Positions 1 to 9,420 of a DNA stretch of 64,000 nt are shown piece after piece. Position 1 is the stretch's first letter. Each line of letters starts with the position of its first letter. The notes beneath the pieces are model-generated. The model searched no databases, had not been told where the DNA came from, and saw only the letters and a program-made list of their open reading frames with translations. Source of the DNA: Alphaproteobacteria bacterium (GTDB lineage: Bacteria; Pseudomonadota; Alphaproteobacteria; Rs-D84); NCBI GenBank assembly GCA_017502865.1, contig JAFVUD010000004.1, positions 24,333-88,332 of the forward strand. Direction: 5' to 3'. Both the position numbers and the translations under genes were made by a program.

Positions 1-116
1 GCAAACCGTATGATATCGATGAAATTTTAGCAGCCAAAAACCGCAGTGCCGCCGGTCCAACCGCACCGGCAGATGGGCTGTATTTTATCGGCGCCGATTA
101 TGCCAATAACGATTAG
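1..116 (+). CDS. truA: tRNA pseudouridine synthase A, C-terminal end (partial)
   Basis: An open frame enters from the left edge and stops at TAG 114-116. The 37 readable residues contain the typical TruA C-terminal end: a K/R-rich stretch, then 'AAGPTAPADGLYF' and a final hydrophobic 'IGADY'. TruA makes pseudouridine at positions 38-40 of the tRNA anticodon arm. Only the last part of the gene lies in the window, so the active-site aspartate cannot be seen. The 3' end overlaps the 3' end of the convergent comEC gene by 32 bases. The call rests on the short motif alone. Confidence 0.75.
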   Translation, partial: KPYDIDEILAAKNRSAAGPTAPADGLYFIGADYANND

Positions 117-2034
117 TGGTTGTTTGGCGAACGGTTCCATTTTCATAGACCACAGACCCACGGGGCAAGATTTTATGTTGGCACGCAGGTGCATCGATTT
201 CAAAATTTGAAACGATGAAGTCTGTGTCTTTGTTGGTGCACCATTTATTAAGATTTTTCATCAGTGGCATAAAGCGGTTGGTCTGGACCAGGCGAATTCC
301 ATTATGTTCAAATTCACATATGTTGCGGTGGCATTTCTGTTTCGTGGTGGGCGTGTCGGGGGAAATGCCAACGTACTGTTTCCATGTATCAAACGCAAAG
401 TAATGTTTGGACGAACGTGATTTATTAAATACCAGATTCGAATCGCCATCATACATTGCGACCAATTCATTATCGGCACTGGTTATAAAAACGGGCCGTG
501 GGGACAATGTATACAGTGTGATTCCAGTCGTTATAAAAATACCACACAAAATATAATTTATCTTTACACGAATTGGTCGAACGAATATCAGGCACGCAAA
601 TCCTAATATGCACAATATAATAACAAGATTTGAAATGTGTGGCATTTGGATTGTGGCGTATGGCAGGCCGGATATCGTTTGGGCGACGACAAATAATTTT
701 TCATAGATTATGTGTGCCCATTCTGTTGCAAATGGTACACCAAATGTTCCCAGAATTACCAACGGCATTATTGCGAACGAAAATACCGGCAATAATATCA
801 AATTACCCACAACACCAAACAATGGCAGCGCACCAAAGTGTGCAATAACAAATGGTGCAGTGAACACGGTTGCAACAACAGATGTCATAATTGTTATGTA
901 AATTATGCGTAATATTTTCTGGAAAAACGTACGTGGTTTGTACTGGACATCGCCCCAAAACCACACCAGGCCAAAGACGGCGGAAAAAGATAACTGAAAA
1001 CCGGGCTGCATGACATAGTGTGGATTTATTAAAAACACAACCAGCATTGCCAGGCATATATTACGCAATGATACGGCAGTGCGGCCAAATATGAATGCCA
1101 TAAATACCAGTGTCGTCATTAAAAACGCACGCACAGTTGCAACATCACAACCCGACAGAAACAGGTACCCCAGCAACCCCAACCATGCAAACGCCATTGC
1201 AGGTATGCGGGCGGGAATTCGTCGTGTAATATATGGCACGGAACGAAAGATTAAAAAGAATACTGCAAACAGCCAGCCGCCGACCAGGGTCATATGAAAA
1301 CCACTGATTGACCAGACGTGGCCAACGCCGGTTGCCGTCCAGATTTTTGATTCGTTTTCGGGCACTGAATTTTTATACCCCAGTACCAGCGCATCGACTA
1401 AAAATGAATTTGATTCACGATGCAGATTATCACGAATTTTATTTATTACAGATGCATCACCAGATTCCAAAATGGTTATATCTGTGACATAGCCAGTGGC
1501 AGTCAGGCCGTTAAAATATGCCCAACGTGCATAATCAAATGTTTCGGGTGTATATGCGGCAGATGGCCGGTAAAGCGTTGCAGTGGCAGACACACGGTCG
1601 CCCAGGTCAGGTGTGGGTACGTCGTCGGTCAAAGAAACACGAATATTTACATCATCATCTGTGTTCAGGTACAGGCGGGTTTTATTGTTTGCGGTATCTA
1701 TGTTCACAACGTTGGCTGTAATTATTGTGTCACGCATGTCGTGTTTTAACGTTGGTGTGTCTGTTATGTGTGTATATGAATATGCATAACAAAATCCAAA
1801 CATAAACAGTATCAATCCACGCAACAACAAGTGCACACGTGGCACCAGTGCAAGCACCGCCAACAACATTGTGACAGCAGTTGGAAAAATCAGTTTTGGC
1901 TCAAACGGCAACGCAAAATACAACCCCGCCCCCAGTGCCATAAGCAACCCAGACCACATGAATAGATTTCGATACTGATTTTCCAGTAATTTCTGCATAT
2001 TTTCAGTATAGGAATTTATTTCGTTGCGTTGCAA
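85..2034 (-). CDS. comEC: ComEC/Rec2-family competence membrane protein
   Basis: The 649-residue protein is polytopic. It has an N-terminal soluble DUF4131-like region (about 50-190) after two membrane segments, then the Competence domain (about 215-480) with the diagnostic 'WSISGFHMTLVGG' near residue 237. ComEC forms the inner-membrane channel that takes up single-stranded DNA. The part after residue 500 is short, and I see none of the HxHxDH metal-binding motif of the metallo-beta-lactamase domain many ComEC proteins carry, so this is a domain-reduced form. The first codon is TTG at 2034 with an AGGA sequence about 9 bases upstream; an ATG at 1998 is the alternative. It lies divergently to pyrG and convergently to truA. 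A comF gene is present at 27.1 kb. Confidence 0.85.
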   Translation of the reverse strand: MQRNEINSYTENMQKLLENQYRNLFMWSGLLMALGAGLYFALPFEPKLIFPTAVTMLLAVLALVPRVHLLLRGLILFMFGFCYAYSYTHITDTPTLKHDMRDTIITANVVNIDTANNKTRLYLNTDDDVNIRVSLTDDVPTPDLGDRVSATATLYRPSAAYTPETFDYARWAYFNGLTATGYVTDITILESGDASVINKIRDNLHRESNSFLVDALVLGYKNSVPENESKIWTATGVGHVWSISGFHMTLVGGWLFAVFFLIFRSVPYITRRIPARIPAMAFAWLGLLGYLFLSGCDVATVRAFLMTTLVFMAFIFGRTAVSLRNICLAMLVVFLINPHYVMQPGFQLSFSAVFGLVWFWGDVQYKPRTFFQKILRIIYITIMTSVVATVFTAPFVIAHFGALPLFGVVGNLILLPVFSFAIMPLVILGTFGVPFATEWAHIIYEKLFVVAQTISGLPYATIQMPHISNLVIILCILGFACLIFVRPIRVKINYILCGIFITTGITLYTLSPRPVFITSADNELVAMYDGDSNLVFNKSRSSKHYFAFDTWKQYVGISPDTPTTKQKCHRNICEFEHNGIRLVQTNRFMPLMKNLNKWCTNKDTDFIVSNFEIDAPACQHKILPRGSVVYENGTVRQTTTNRYWHNRRR

Positions 2035-2076
2035 TCCAAAATTTCCTATGATGAAAGTCCATAAGGGGGCAAGCTT

Positions 2077-3645
2077 ATGGCAAAGTATATATTTATTACC
2101 GGTGGTGTAGTTTCCAGTTTAGGCAAGGGCGTCGCAGCGGCAGGTTGTGGCGCCCTTCTTCAATCCAGGGGGTACACCGTTCATGCACGAAAATTCGATC
2201 CATATTTAAACATAGACCCAGGCACTATGTCACCGTTTCAACACGGCGAAGTGTACGTGACCAATGACGGGTACGAAACAGATTTGGATTTAGGATACTA
2301 TGAAAGATTTCTGGGGGCAAAACTGACACGAAATGATTCTGTGTCGGGTGGGCGTATTTACTGGGACGTGTTAAACGCAGAAAGACGTGGCGATTATCTG
2401 GGCGGAACGGTGCAGATGATTCCACACGTTTCTAATCGAATCAAAGAATACATTGGGGCACCCATTGACACAGACTTTGTAGTGTGTGAAATCGGCGGTA
2501 CCGTTGGCGATATCGAAGGCAAGATATTCTTGGAATCTATTCGACAATTCGCCAATCAGGTTGGACGCAGAAATGTTATGTTTGTGCATTTAACACTGGC
2601 ACCATATCTGGAAAAGTCGGGCGAATTAAAAACCAAACCAACCCAGATGTCTGTGCGACAGTTGCTGGAAAATGGAATTCAGGCAGATATGTTAATTGTG
2701 CGTACACCACGTATGCTGACCGCAGACGAACGGGGTAAAATTGGCATGTTCTGTAATTTGCCGGCAAAAAATGTTATCAGTGGGATCGATGTAGATAATA
2801 TCTATAAAATTCCGTTGGCGTACGAAGCACAACATGTGTTCGATATTATCGCAGAACATTTTGGGTTGCCAAATGCATCGGGGAATATGGAACGATTCCA
2901 GAAAATTGAAAACTATCTGGGGGCGGACATTCCAACCGTCAACATCGGGGTTGTGGGTAAATACTTTGATGTGCCAGATGCGTACAAATCTTTGAACGAA
3001 GCGTTATTCCACGCAGGAATTCAAAACAATGTGCATGTCAAAATTCACAAGATAAATGCCGAAGATTTTACACCAGATGCATGCAATGGAATGCATGGAA
3101 TACTGGTACCGGGCGGGTTCGGCACACGTGGGGTCGAAGGTAAAATTGCCGCCGCCAGGTTTGCACGTGAAAACAATGTGCCATACATGGGAATTTGTCT
3201 GGGGATGCAGGTGGCAGTTATAGAATTCGCACGCAATGTGTTGGGAATTGAAAATGCAAATTCAACTGAATTTGATAAAAACTGTACACCGATTGTAGAT
3301 ATTATGCCCGACCACGATGCGGCGGATATGGGTGGCACGTTGCGATTGGGGGCATATCCATGTGAAATCAAACCAGGCACACGGGCAGAACAGATTTGGG
3401 GCACAAATAAAATTTCTGAACGGCATCGTCACAGATACGAAGTTGATGTCAAGTGGGCCGATAAATTTGCCCAGGCAGGAATGGTTGTATCGGGAATCAG
3501 TCCAGACGGACGATTACCGGAAATTGTTGAAATACCATCACATCCGTTCTTTGTTGCAGGGCAATTTCATCCGGAATTTCAATCCAGCCCGTATTCGGGT
3601 CACCCGATGTTCAATGCGTTCATTGCCGCAGCGGCAAAGCATTAA
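2077..3645 (+). CDS. pyrG: CTP synthase
   Basis: The protein (522 residues; family about 530-550) converts UTP to CTP using ATP and glutamine in the cytoplasm. The N-terminal amidoligase domain (1 to about 265) opens with 'FITGGVVSSLGKGV', the P-loop signature of CTP synthases. The C-terminal class I glutamine amidotransferase domain has the nucleophile Cys374 in 'GICLGMQ' and the His498-Glu500 pair in 'FHPEFQ'. The ATG at 2077 is preceded by a purine-rich AAGGGGG. A bidirectional terminator follows directly. All catalytic residues needed for both half reactions appear intact. Confidence 0.97.
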   Translation: MAKYIFITGGVVSSLGKGVAAAGCGALLQSRGYTVHARKFDPYLNIDPGTMSPFQHGEVYVTNDGYETDLDLGYYERFLGAKLTRNDSVSGGRIYWDVLNAERRGDYLGGTVQMIPHVSNRIKEYIGAPIDTDFVVCEIGGTVGDIEGKIFLESIRQFANQVGRRNVMFVHLTLAPYLEKSGELKTKPTQMSVRQLLENGIQADMLIVRTPRMLTADERGKIGMFCNLPAKNVISGIDVDNIYKIPLAYEAQHVFDIIAEHFGLPNASGNMERFQKIENYLGADIPTVNIGVVGKYFDVPDAYKSLNEALFHAGIQNNVHVKIHKINAEDFTPDACNGMHGILVPGGFGTRGVEGKIAAARFARENNVPYMGICLGMQVAVIEFARNVLGIENANSTEFDKNCTPIVDIMPDHDAADMGGTLRLGAYPCEIKPGTRAEQIWGTNKISERHRHRYEVDVKWADKFAQAGMVVSGISPDGRLPEIVEIPSHPFFVAGQFHPEFQSSPYSGHPMFNAFIAAAAKH

Positions 3646-3650
3646 ATAAC

Positions 3651-3676
3651 AAAACCGCCCAAACGGGCGGTTTTTA
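3651..3676. terminator. Bidirectional intrinsic terminator
   Basis: The hairpin ACCGCCCAAACGGGCGGT is flanked by A-runs on the left and T-runs on the right. It serves pyrG from the left and the RNHCP gene from the right. Confidence 0.85.
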
Positions 3677-3988
3677 TTTCCCAAAAATAAAATCTGGATT
3701 TCTGGACAGTTCGATTATAGCGTCCATGTTATCTGCATCTGTGGTGCGTTGACGTTTTTCTTTGCCACAGATTTCGCAACGGTGGGTGATTATAAAACGT
3801 GCACCATCCGCCACAACAGATATTGGTTTCATCATACCGCCACAGGTCGCCGCACGGTCGCCCGGATTATTATCGACATGGCGTGACCACAGGCAATGTG
3901 GGCAATGGTTTGTATAACCATTACCATGAACAACTGTGCCACAATGGGCACAGTTAAAATCTTCGATTGTTTTGGTAAAACCTTTCAT
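3674..3988 (-). CDS. RNHCP-domain zinc-ribbon protein
   Basis: This 104-residue protein matches the RNHCP family, named after a conserved motif that reads TNHCP here: 'YTNHCPHCLWSRHVD', followed by 'PGDRAATCGGMM'. It also has an N-terminal CxxC ('CAHCG') and a C-terminal CxxC ('CEICGK'), so it should bind zinc. The biochemical role of the family is not known to me; small cytoplasmic proteins of this type are often placed near translation or nucleoid genes. Its start codon overlaps the stop codon of the upstream gapR gene (TAATG), which implies co-translation. Confidence 0.85.
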   Translation of the reverse strand: MKGFTKTIEDFNCAHCGTVVHGNGYTNHCPHCLWSRHVDNNPGDRAATCGGMMKPISVVADGARFIITHRCEICGKEKRQRTTDADNMDAIIELSRNPDFIFGK

Positions 3989-4236
3989 TACAGTCCCAAT
4001 GCGTTGCGGTACATCTGGGTTAATTCATCGGCTTCGTCCAGTTCATCTGGGTCCAATTTACGCAGACGTATCATTTGGCGGATATATTTAGGGTCAAACC
4101 CAGCCGATTTTGCTTCGCTGTAGATTTCTTTGATGTCGGCGGCGATTGCGGCGGTATCTTCGTTTAATTTTTCAATTCTTTCGATAATGCTGACCAACTG
4201 CTGGTTATCGATTGCACCATGATTTGCTTGTTTCAT
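3988..4236 (-). CDS. gapR: GapR-like nucleoid protein (DUF2312)
   Basis: The 82-residue protein has the DUF2312 pattern: an N-terminal coiled-coil region ('LVSIIERIEKLNED'), then 'EAKSAGFDPKYIRQMIRLRK', which matches 'GFD.K.lr.iirlRk' of the family. In Caulobacter, GapR binds AT-rich, overtwisted DNA ahead of replication forks and stimulates gyrase and topoisomerase IV; that role is carried over by homology. DUF2312 is essentially alphaproteobacterial, so it supports the taxonomic assignment. The SD is AAGGGGAAAAC before the ATG. It is the first gene of a two-gene operon with the RNHCP gene and faces pyk across a palindrome. Confidence 0.9.
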   Translation of the reverse strand: MKQANHGAIDNQQLVSIIERIEKLNEDTAAIAADIKEIYSEAKSAGFDPKYIRQMIRLRKLDPDELDEADELTQMYRNALGL

Positions 4237-4265
4237 TGATGTTTTCCCCTTGTTTATTCCAAGAC

Positions 4266-4283
4266 TTTATGATATATCATAAA
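4266..4283. promoter_or_regulatory. 18-bp perfect palindrome between gapR and pyk
   Basis: The sequence TTTATGATATATCATAAA reads the same on both strands. It lies in the 93-base divergent spacer between gapR and pyk and contains TATGAT/TATCAT-like hexamers on both strands. It could be an operator or paired -10 elements. Confidence 0.45.
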
Positions 4284-4329
4284 ACGAAAAAATCAAGAAA
4301 AACAAAAACAACAATATCGGGGTATGGAT

Positions 4330-5700
4330 ATGAATAAATATACTAAAATTACAGCATCTATTGGTCCAAATTGCGAAGACCGCGAAGTTTTAACACGTAT
4401 GATTTCAGCCGGTGTAAATATGTGCCGACTGAATTTCAGCCATGACACAGGCGATGTCCAGGGACATAAAATCGATTTAATTCGTGAAATATCCACAGAA
4501 TTAAACACACCTGTGGCGGTTATGATTGACCTGCAGGGGCCAAAGCATCGTATCGGTAATTTCGCAACAGAAGATAAATACCCACTGGAAATCGGCCAGA
4601 AGTTTGTTTTTGATAACGACCCAACCCCAGGCGACAGCACACGTGTACAGTTGCCAGACGAAGACGTTTTGAAATCGTTAAAAGTTGGTGACCGTGTTCT
4701 GTTGAATGACGGTAAAATTGAAATGCGTGTTGATGCCATTCTGGATAACGGAATTGAAACAACCGTTATGCGTGGGACAGAAATCTGGTCCAGACGTGGG
4801 TTTAATTTGCCAGACACAGAAATTGCAACATCTGTGCTGACAGAAAAAGACCGGGCAGATTTGGAATATGCAATTACTAAAAATCCAGACTATGTTGCGA
4901 TTTCTTTTGTTCAAAAACCAGAAGACGTTGCCGAAGTGCGTGATTTCATTACAGAACGCAGTGGGCATCCAATTAAAATTATTGCTAAAATCGAACGCCC
5001 AAATGCAGTTGAACGTATCACTGATATCGCAGCAGCAGCAGATGGTATTATGATTGCACGTGGCGATTTGGCGGTAGAGGTTCCGTTCGAAGAAGTGCCG
5101 GCTATTTCACGCCACATCATTCGTGAATGTCGCAAAATGAACAAGCCTGTTATCGTAGCGACCCAGATGTTGGGCACAATGGTGAACAGCGAATTCCCAA
5201 CACGTGCAGAAATCACAGACGTTGCGAATGCTGCATATCTGCGTGCGGATTCCACCATGACATCCGAAGAAACAACAATTGGTATCAATCCGGTCAATGT
5301 TATCAATACTATGTACAAAATATTGGCGTATGCAGACAGTGACGCGATTGCTAATCCATACGATTGGTCACGTGTTGAAAATATTCCTGAAAACGATTGG
5401 TCACGTTCGGTTGCATCTATGGCATATTTGAACAAAGCAAACGCAATTGTCGTGTTTGCACGTGACACAATTGCAGCGACACAGATTTCATGCCGTAAAC
5501 CAGATATTCCAGTTATCGCAGTATGTAATGAATCTGTGATTGCGAACCAGTTATGTTTGGCACGTGGCATTTTCCCAATTTACGACAATGAATTGTTTGG
5601 GATGCGTGATGCATTTAATGCGGCACGCCGTTTCAACATCAATACGGGCAAACTGGTTATCGTTGATGATGAAAAAATTAGTTTGCGTACATTGGACTAA
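4330..5700 (+). CDS. pyk: Pyruvate kinase
   Basis: The enzyme makes pyruvate and ATP from phosphoenolpyruvate and ADP. The N-terminus 'TASIGPNCEDREVL' and 'RLNFSHDTGD' carry the nucleotide and K+ site residues. The catalytic block is 'IIAKIERPNAVERI', 'IMIARGDLAVEVP', 'PVIVATQMLGTM' and 'PTRAEITDVANA'. The usual 'MLSGETA' loop reads 'MTSEETT', a small variation. The length (about 456 residues) is typical. Two ATGs compete: at 4324, only 1 base after GGGG, and at 4330, 7 bases after it; I chose 4330. A terminator follows. The genome also has ppdK (54.7 kb), which runs the PEP/pyruvate step with pyrophosphate. Confidence 0.95.
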   Translation: MNKYTKITASIGPNCEDREVLTRMISAGVNMCRLNFSHDTGDVQGHKIDLIREISTELNTPVAVMIDLQGPKHRIGNFATEDKYPLEIGQKFVFDNDPTPGDSTRVQLPDEDVLKSLKVGDRVLLNDGKIEMRVDAILDNGIETTVMRGTEIWSRRGFNLPDTEIATSVLTEKDRADLEYAITKNPDYVAISFVQKPEDVAEVRDFITERSGHPIKIIAKIERPNAVERITDIAAAADGIMIARGDLAVEVPFEEVPAISRHIIRECRKMNKPVIVATQMLGTMVNSEFPTRAEITDVANAAYLRADSTMTSEETTIGINPVNVINTMYKILAYADSDAIANPYDWSRVENIPENDWSRSVASMAYLNKANAIVVFARDTIAATQISCRKPDIPVIAVCNESVIANQLCLARGIFPIYDNELFGMRDAFNAARRFNINTGKLVIVDDEKISLRTLD

Positions 5701-5721
5701 ATCCAGAAAAAGCACAAATAA

Positions 5722-5750
5722 AAAAAATGCCCCGATTGGGGCATTTTTCT
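5722..5750. terminator. Bidirectional intrinsic terminator
   Basis: The hairpin TGCCCCGATTGGGGCA has an A-run before and a T-run after. It ends pyk and the leftward efflux operon. Confidence 0.85.
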
Positions 5751-5756
5751 GTTTGA

Positions 5757-8700
5757 TTATTTACGGCGCCAGGTTGGCTTCCAATGACGGGCACGTTCTA
5801 TCAAGAAGAACAATGCAGGTGTCAATGTGAATGTCCAAATCAAACTGGCCAGCATACCACCAATCATAACGGCACCCATTGCAACCTTCATACCGTCGAT
5901 TGACCATAACTGGGGTACCATACCTGCAATAACGGCAATAGATGTCATTAAAACCATGTTCTTTTTATCCATCAATTCTTGCCACAGGGTGGTGTATGGA
6001 TTTTCGCCGGCACTGACACGTTTAATCGTTGGTTCCAGTACCAGAATATTATTATTTACCACCAGACCAACCAACATAACAAATGCCAACATAGCACCAA
6101 CGTTCATTGTGGCCCCAGACAAGAACATCATTACAAACACACCAACAAAACTGGTCAAGATTGATGTTGCGATTGTAAATGGATGTGCCAAAGAATTCAA
6201 AATAGCCGCCAACAACATAAATGTCAGGATTGTAGCCAGCAAGAAGGCACGACCAATTTCACGACCAGATTCAGCCTGGGTATCAGACATACCACCAAAT
6301 TCTGTGTAATAACCCGGTGCCCATTCCATTTTATCCAATTCGTTTTGAATCTTGGTTTGAACCGGACCCATGGTTGATTTACCGATATTAATGTCGATTT
6401 CAGTATATCTGTTTTTGTTTTTGCGGCGAATGTCTGGGGTAGAACGTTCCATTTTAATTTCACCCAACGATGATAATGGAACCATACCTTTTTGTGAATT
6501 TACATAGACATTGTCAAACAGTGCCGCGTTTTTGAATGGTTTTGCAAATTCCAAAATGATTGGATATTCTTCGCCATTTTCTTTGTATTTGTAGTCATCG
6601 TTTCCATACAGGGCGGTACGCAATGTTGTACCGGCGTATGAATTTTGAACGCCCCAGAAACTCATTTGTTCGGTATTTGGAACAAATTGTGTTTCCATGG
6701 CCGGCAACTGTTGTGCACGCACGGCCGATTGCACTTCGGGGATACGGTTTACAATATCGATGATTTTGTCTGCGTATTCTTCACGAATTTCATCGTTATC
6801 GCCATACACATTCAATACCAAGTCCGATGAAATGCCCGTTGACATCGCTTCGCCGGCACGGATTTGGATTTCTGCATCTGCGATATCCGATATTGCAGGC
6901 AACATTTTCTGGGCCAAAATTTTGTCTGAATCACGACGTTCAGATGCGTCAACCAATTCGATGGTGACGGTAATGTTCTGCAAACCACGTTCACCAATTT
7001 TAACAGTGGTTGATTTTACCGCATCAAATTTGTGCAGACGTTCTTCGATTTGGGTCGCAATAGATTCAGACTTTTCATATGTGGACCCCATTGGTGCACG
7101 TGCAGTCACAGTGATTTCGTTTGCGTCTGTGGATGGCGAAAATTCATTTCCAACAAATTTCATCAGCATTGTTGATGCAATAAATACTGCAACCGCAATA
7201 CCAACAACACGCCATGGGTGTGAATGCTGGTAATCATACCAACGACGCAGACCACCGTTGACAGCCGCCGTTGCTTCGGCCTTGGCCGGGGTGGCAGCAG
7301 ATTTGCGGGCACGCTTTCTGTCGGTCAGGCGCAGGAATTTCGCAATCATCATTGGGGTCAATGTGAACGAGAACAGCAATGACAGCAATGTCAAATACAC
7401 AACGGTCATACCAAACTGAACCATAAATTGACCAACGATACCGCCCATAAATGCCAATGGCAAGAACACCACTACGTTTGTACCAACACCCGCCAATACA
7501 GAAACGGCAACTTTTTTAGTACCGTCAATGGCGGCATCTTCGGGGTCTTTGCCGGCACGCATTTCTTGCAGGGCAGATTCAATCAAAATAATCGCATTTG
7601 ATACCAGTGTACCCAGTGCAGATGAATATGCCAACAATGTCAATGCGTTGATGGTAAATCCAGAACCGTCCATCATAAAGAAGCCTGCAATCAAAGATGC
7701 AGGAATAACGACACCTGCGATGACGGTTGAACGCCAGTTGCGTGTAAATACCAACAACACCAACACAGTCAGCAGAACACCCAAGATAATGCCGTTGATA
7801 GTGCTGTTGGTTTCGTCGGCAACCGCAATGGAAGAGTCCGCAGCAATCAACATTTCTGCATCTGGGAAACGTGATTTCAAATCGTTCTGCAATGCAGGCA
7901 TTTTTTCACGCAATGCATTCGAAATGTTAATCGCATTACCGTCTGATGATTTTACAACAGATGCAACAACAACGTTTTCGCCATTATAACGTGCACCGTT
8001 TTCAATATCACGGGCGGCATCTGTAATTGTTGCAATTTCAGATAATTTAAATCTGTCACCTTCGACGGTGGTCAATTGCAGGTTTGCTATTTCATCAACA
8101 GATGCAAATTCACCAATAAAACGAACGTTCGATGAAGACTGGCTGGTTTCGATTTTACCCCCAGGAACGTTCAAATTATGTGCACCCATTGCTGCAACGA
8201 TATCCATGACTGTCACACCGTGGGCCGCCATAGAATCTGGGTTCATGGCAACACGAATTGCACGTTCACGGCCACCGAAAACAGACACACTGGCCACGCC
8301 GGGAATGGCGGTGATTTTGTTGGACAGAACATCATCTACGTATTCTTCGACATCACGGGCATCGGCACCACGGATAACAATATCCATAACGGATTCCTGT
8401 AATGGGTTCAATTTTTCAACAACAGGGTTATCCATGTCGTCTGGGAATTCCGAAATCAGTGCGTCCAGTTTTGTTTTTACTTCGGATGCTTTGTCGTTTA
8501 CATTTACGCCCAAATTAAATTCAGCCATTACAAAACCGCTGTTTTCATAGCCGTATGATGTAATGTTTTTTAATTCAGATACTTCGGATATGGCATCTTC
8601 GGCACGTTTGATAATCTGGGATTCGATTTCTTCGGGTGATGCACCTGGATATACGAATGTCGCCGTTACCATTGGAAAATCCAACGCAGGTGTGCGTTCG

Positions 8701-8795
8701 ATGTTCATATTTGGAAATGATACAAAACCCAATACAACCCACAACAATACAAACATTAATGTGGTAATTGGTCTGCGTACGAAAAATTTCAGCAT
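5757..8795 (-). CDS. RND-family transporter (AcrB-like) with altered proton-relay residues
   Basis: The 1012-residue protein aligns end to end with AcrB-type inner-membrane pumps: one N-terminal helix, a periplasmic loop, six helices, a second loop and six helices. The TM4 region reads 'LGTLVSNAIILIES', where AcrB has 'LLVDDAIVVVEN': the two essential Asp residues are Ser399 and Asn400. TM10 reads 'VGLVVNNNILVLE', where AcrB has 'GLSAKNAILIVE': the Lys is Asn914. The 'LMTS' motif of TM11 and the 'FTLTP' motifs are kept. Without the Asp pair, the usual proton-driven cycle is unlikely, so this may use another ion or do another job. It is the last gene of marR-tolC-adaptor-RND. The SD is AGGGGAAAC before the ATG. 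Confidence 0.92.
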   Translation of the reverse strand: MLKFFVRRPITTLMFVLLWVVLGFVSFPNMNIERTPALDFPMVTATFVYPGASPEEIESQIIKRAEDAISEVSELKNITSYGYENSGFVMAEFNLGVNVNDKASEVKTKLDALISEFPDDMDNPVVEKLNPLQESVMDIVIRGADARDVEEYVDDVLSNKITAIPGVASVSVFGGRERAIRVAMNPDSMAAHGVTVMDIVAAMGAHNLNVPGGKIETSQSSSNVRFIGEFASVDEIANLQLTTVEGDRFKLSEIATITDAARDIENGARYNGENVVVASVVKSSDGNAINISNALREKMPALQNDLKSRFPDAEMLIAADSSIAVADETNSTINGIILGVLLTVLVLLVFTRNWRSTVIAGVVIPASLIAGFFMMDGSGFTINALTLLAYSSALGTLVSNAIILIESALQEMRAGKDPEDAAIDGTKKVAVSVLAGVGTNVVVFLPLAFMGGIVGQFMVQFGMTVVYLTLLSLLFSFTLTPMMIAKFLRLTDRKRARKSAATPAKAEATAAVNGGLRRWYDYQHSHPWRVVGIAVAVFIASTMLMKFVGNEFSPSTDANEITVTARAPMGSTYEKSESIATQIEERLHKFDAVKSTTVKIGERGLQNITVTIELVDASERRDSDKILAQKMLPAISDIADAEIQIRAGEAMSTGISSDLVLNVYGDNDEIREEYADKIIDIVNRIPEVQSAVRAQQLPAMETQFVPNTEQMSFWGVQNSYAGTTLRTALYGNDDYKYKENGEEYPIILEFAKPFKNAALFDNVYVNSQKGMVPLSSLGEIKMERSTPDIRRKNKNRYTEIDINIGKSTMGPVQTKIQNELDKMEWAPGYYTEFGGMSDTQAESGREIGRAFLLATILTFMLLAAILNSLAHPFTIATSILTSFVGVFVMMFLSGATMNVGAMLAFVMLVGLVVNNNILVLEPTIKRVSAGENPYTTLWQELMDKKNMVLMTSIAVIAGMVPQLWSIDGMKVAMGAVMIGGMLASLIWTFTLTPALFFLIERARHWKPTWRRK

Positions 8796-8819
8796 GTTGT
8801 TTCCCCTTTACCTTGGCTG

Positions 8820-9419
8820 TTATTCTTTGATTTGGACTTTGTCGCCGGCGTTCACAGTGGTTAAAATAACCATGTCGCCATCGTTCAAACCAGATGTGAT
8901 GTATGCGGTTTCAGAATCTTGACGGGTAATGGTCACATTGCGTGCAACCGCAACACCATTTTCGACCACCATTACAGAATCGTTCGCCACAGCATACAAT
9001 GGAATAAAATAACCACGACCGTTGAATTCTGCAAAATGCAGGCCATCGCCAACGCCAGTGGTGCGGACAACATACATCCCAGAATCATAATCCAGGCCAG
9101 ATGACACAGAAACAATTTTGCCATTGCCCAGTTTCTGGCCGGCACGTAATTTTGATGCACGGGCACCGGTGACATATGCACGATTGTTTTGAACCGCCAA
9201 TGGTTCGTATAAAACACCATCTTTCTGCTTTGCTGTGACAACTTCGATTGGGGCACCACGATCGGCAGCAACACGTGATGCATTAAATACAAAACGTGAA
9301 TTTTCTGCCGCCACAGATGCAAAGCGGAACGCAACCCAGCCAATCAACAATACCGCCAATGCGATATATAAGAACCGTTTGAATTTTTGTGTTTGCATAG
9401 TTTCTTGTATTTTTTCCAT
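8820..9419 (-). CDS. Short RND periplasmic adaptor without hairpin
   Basis: This protein of 199 residues has one N-terminal membrane helix (about 17-37) and then beta-rich sequence that fits the beta-barrel and membrane-proximal parts of HlyD/AcrA adaptors ('LNDGDMVILTTVNAGDKVQI' is the typical adaptor C-terminal pattern). Family members are usually 350-400 residues. No lipoyl-hairpin-lipoyl segment is visible between the helix and the barrel, so the coiled-coil hairpin that normally contacts TolC is missing. The position between tolC and the RND gene supports the assignment. I chose the ATG at 9419, just after the tolC stop codon; an in-frame GTG lies 9 bases upstream. Confidence 0.7.
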   Translation of the reverse strand: MEKIQETMQTQKFKRFLYIALAVLLIGWVAFRFASVAAENSRFVFNASRVAADRGAPIEVVTAKQKDGVLYEPLAVQNNRAYVTGARASKLRAGQKLGNGKIVSVSSGLDYDSGMYVVRTTGVGDGLHFAEFNGRGYFIPLYAVANDSVMVVENGVAVARNVTITRQDSETAYITSGLNDGDMVILTTVNAGDKVQIKE

Positions 9420-9420
9420 T

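Noticed and set aside
4911..5570. A 219-codon frame opposite pyruvate kinase
   Set aside because: The sense frame is an intact enzyme with all motifs; the antisense frame has no SD and no recognisable domain.
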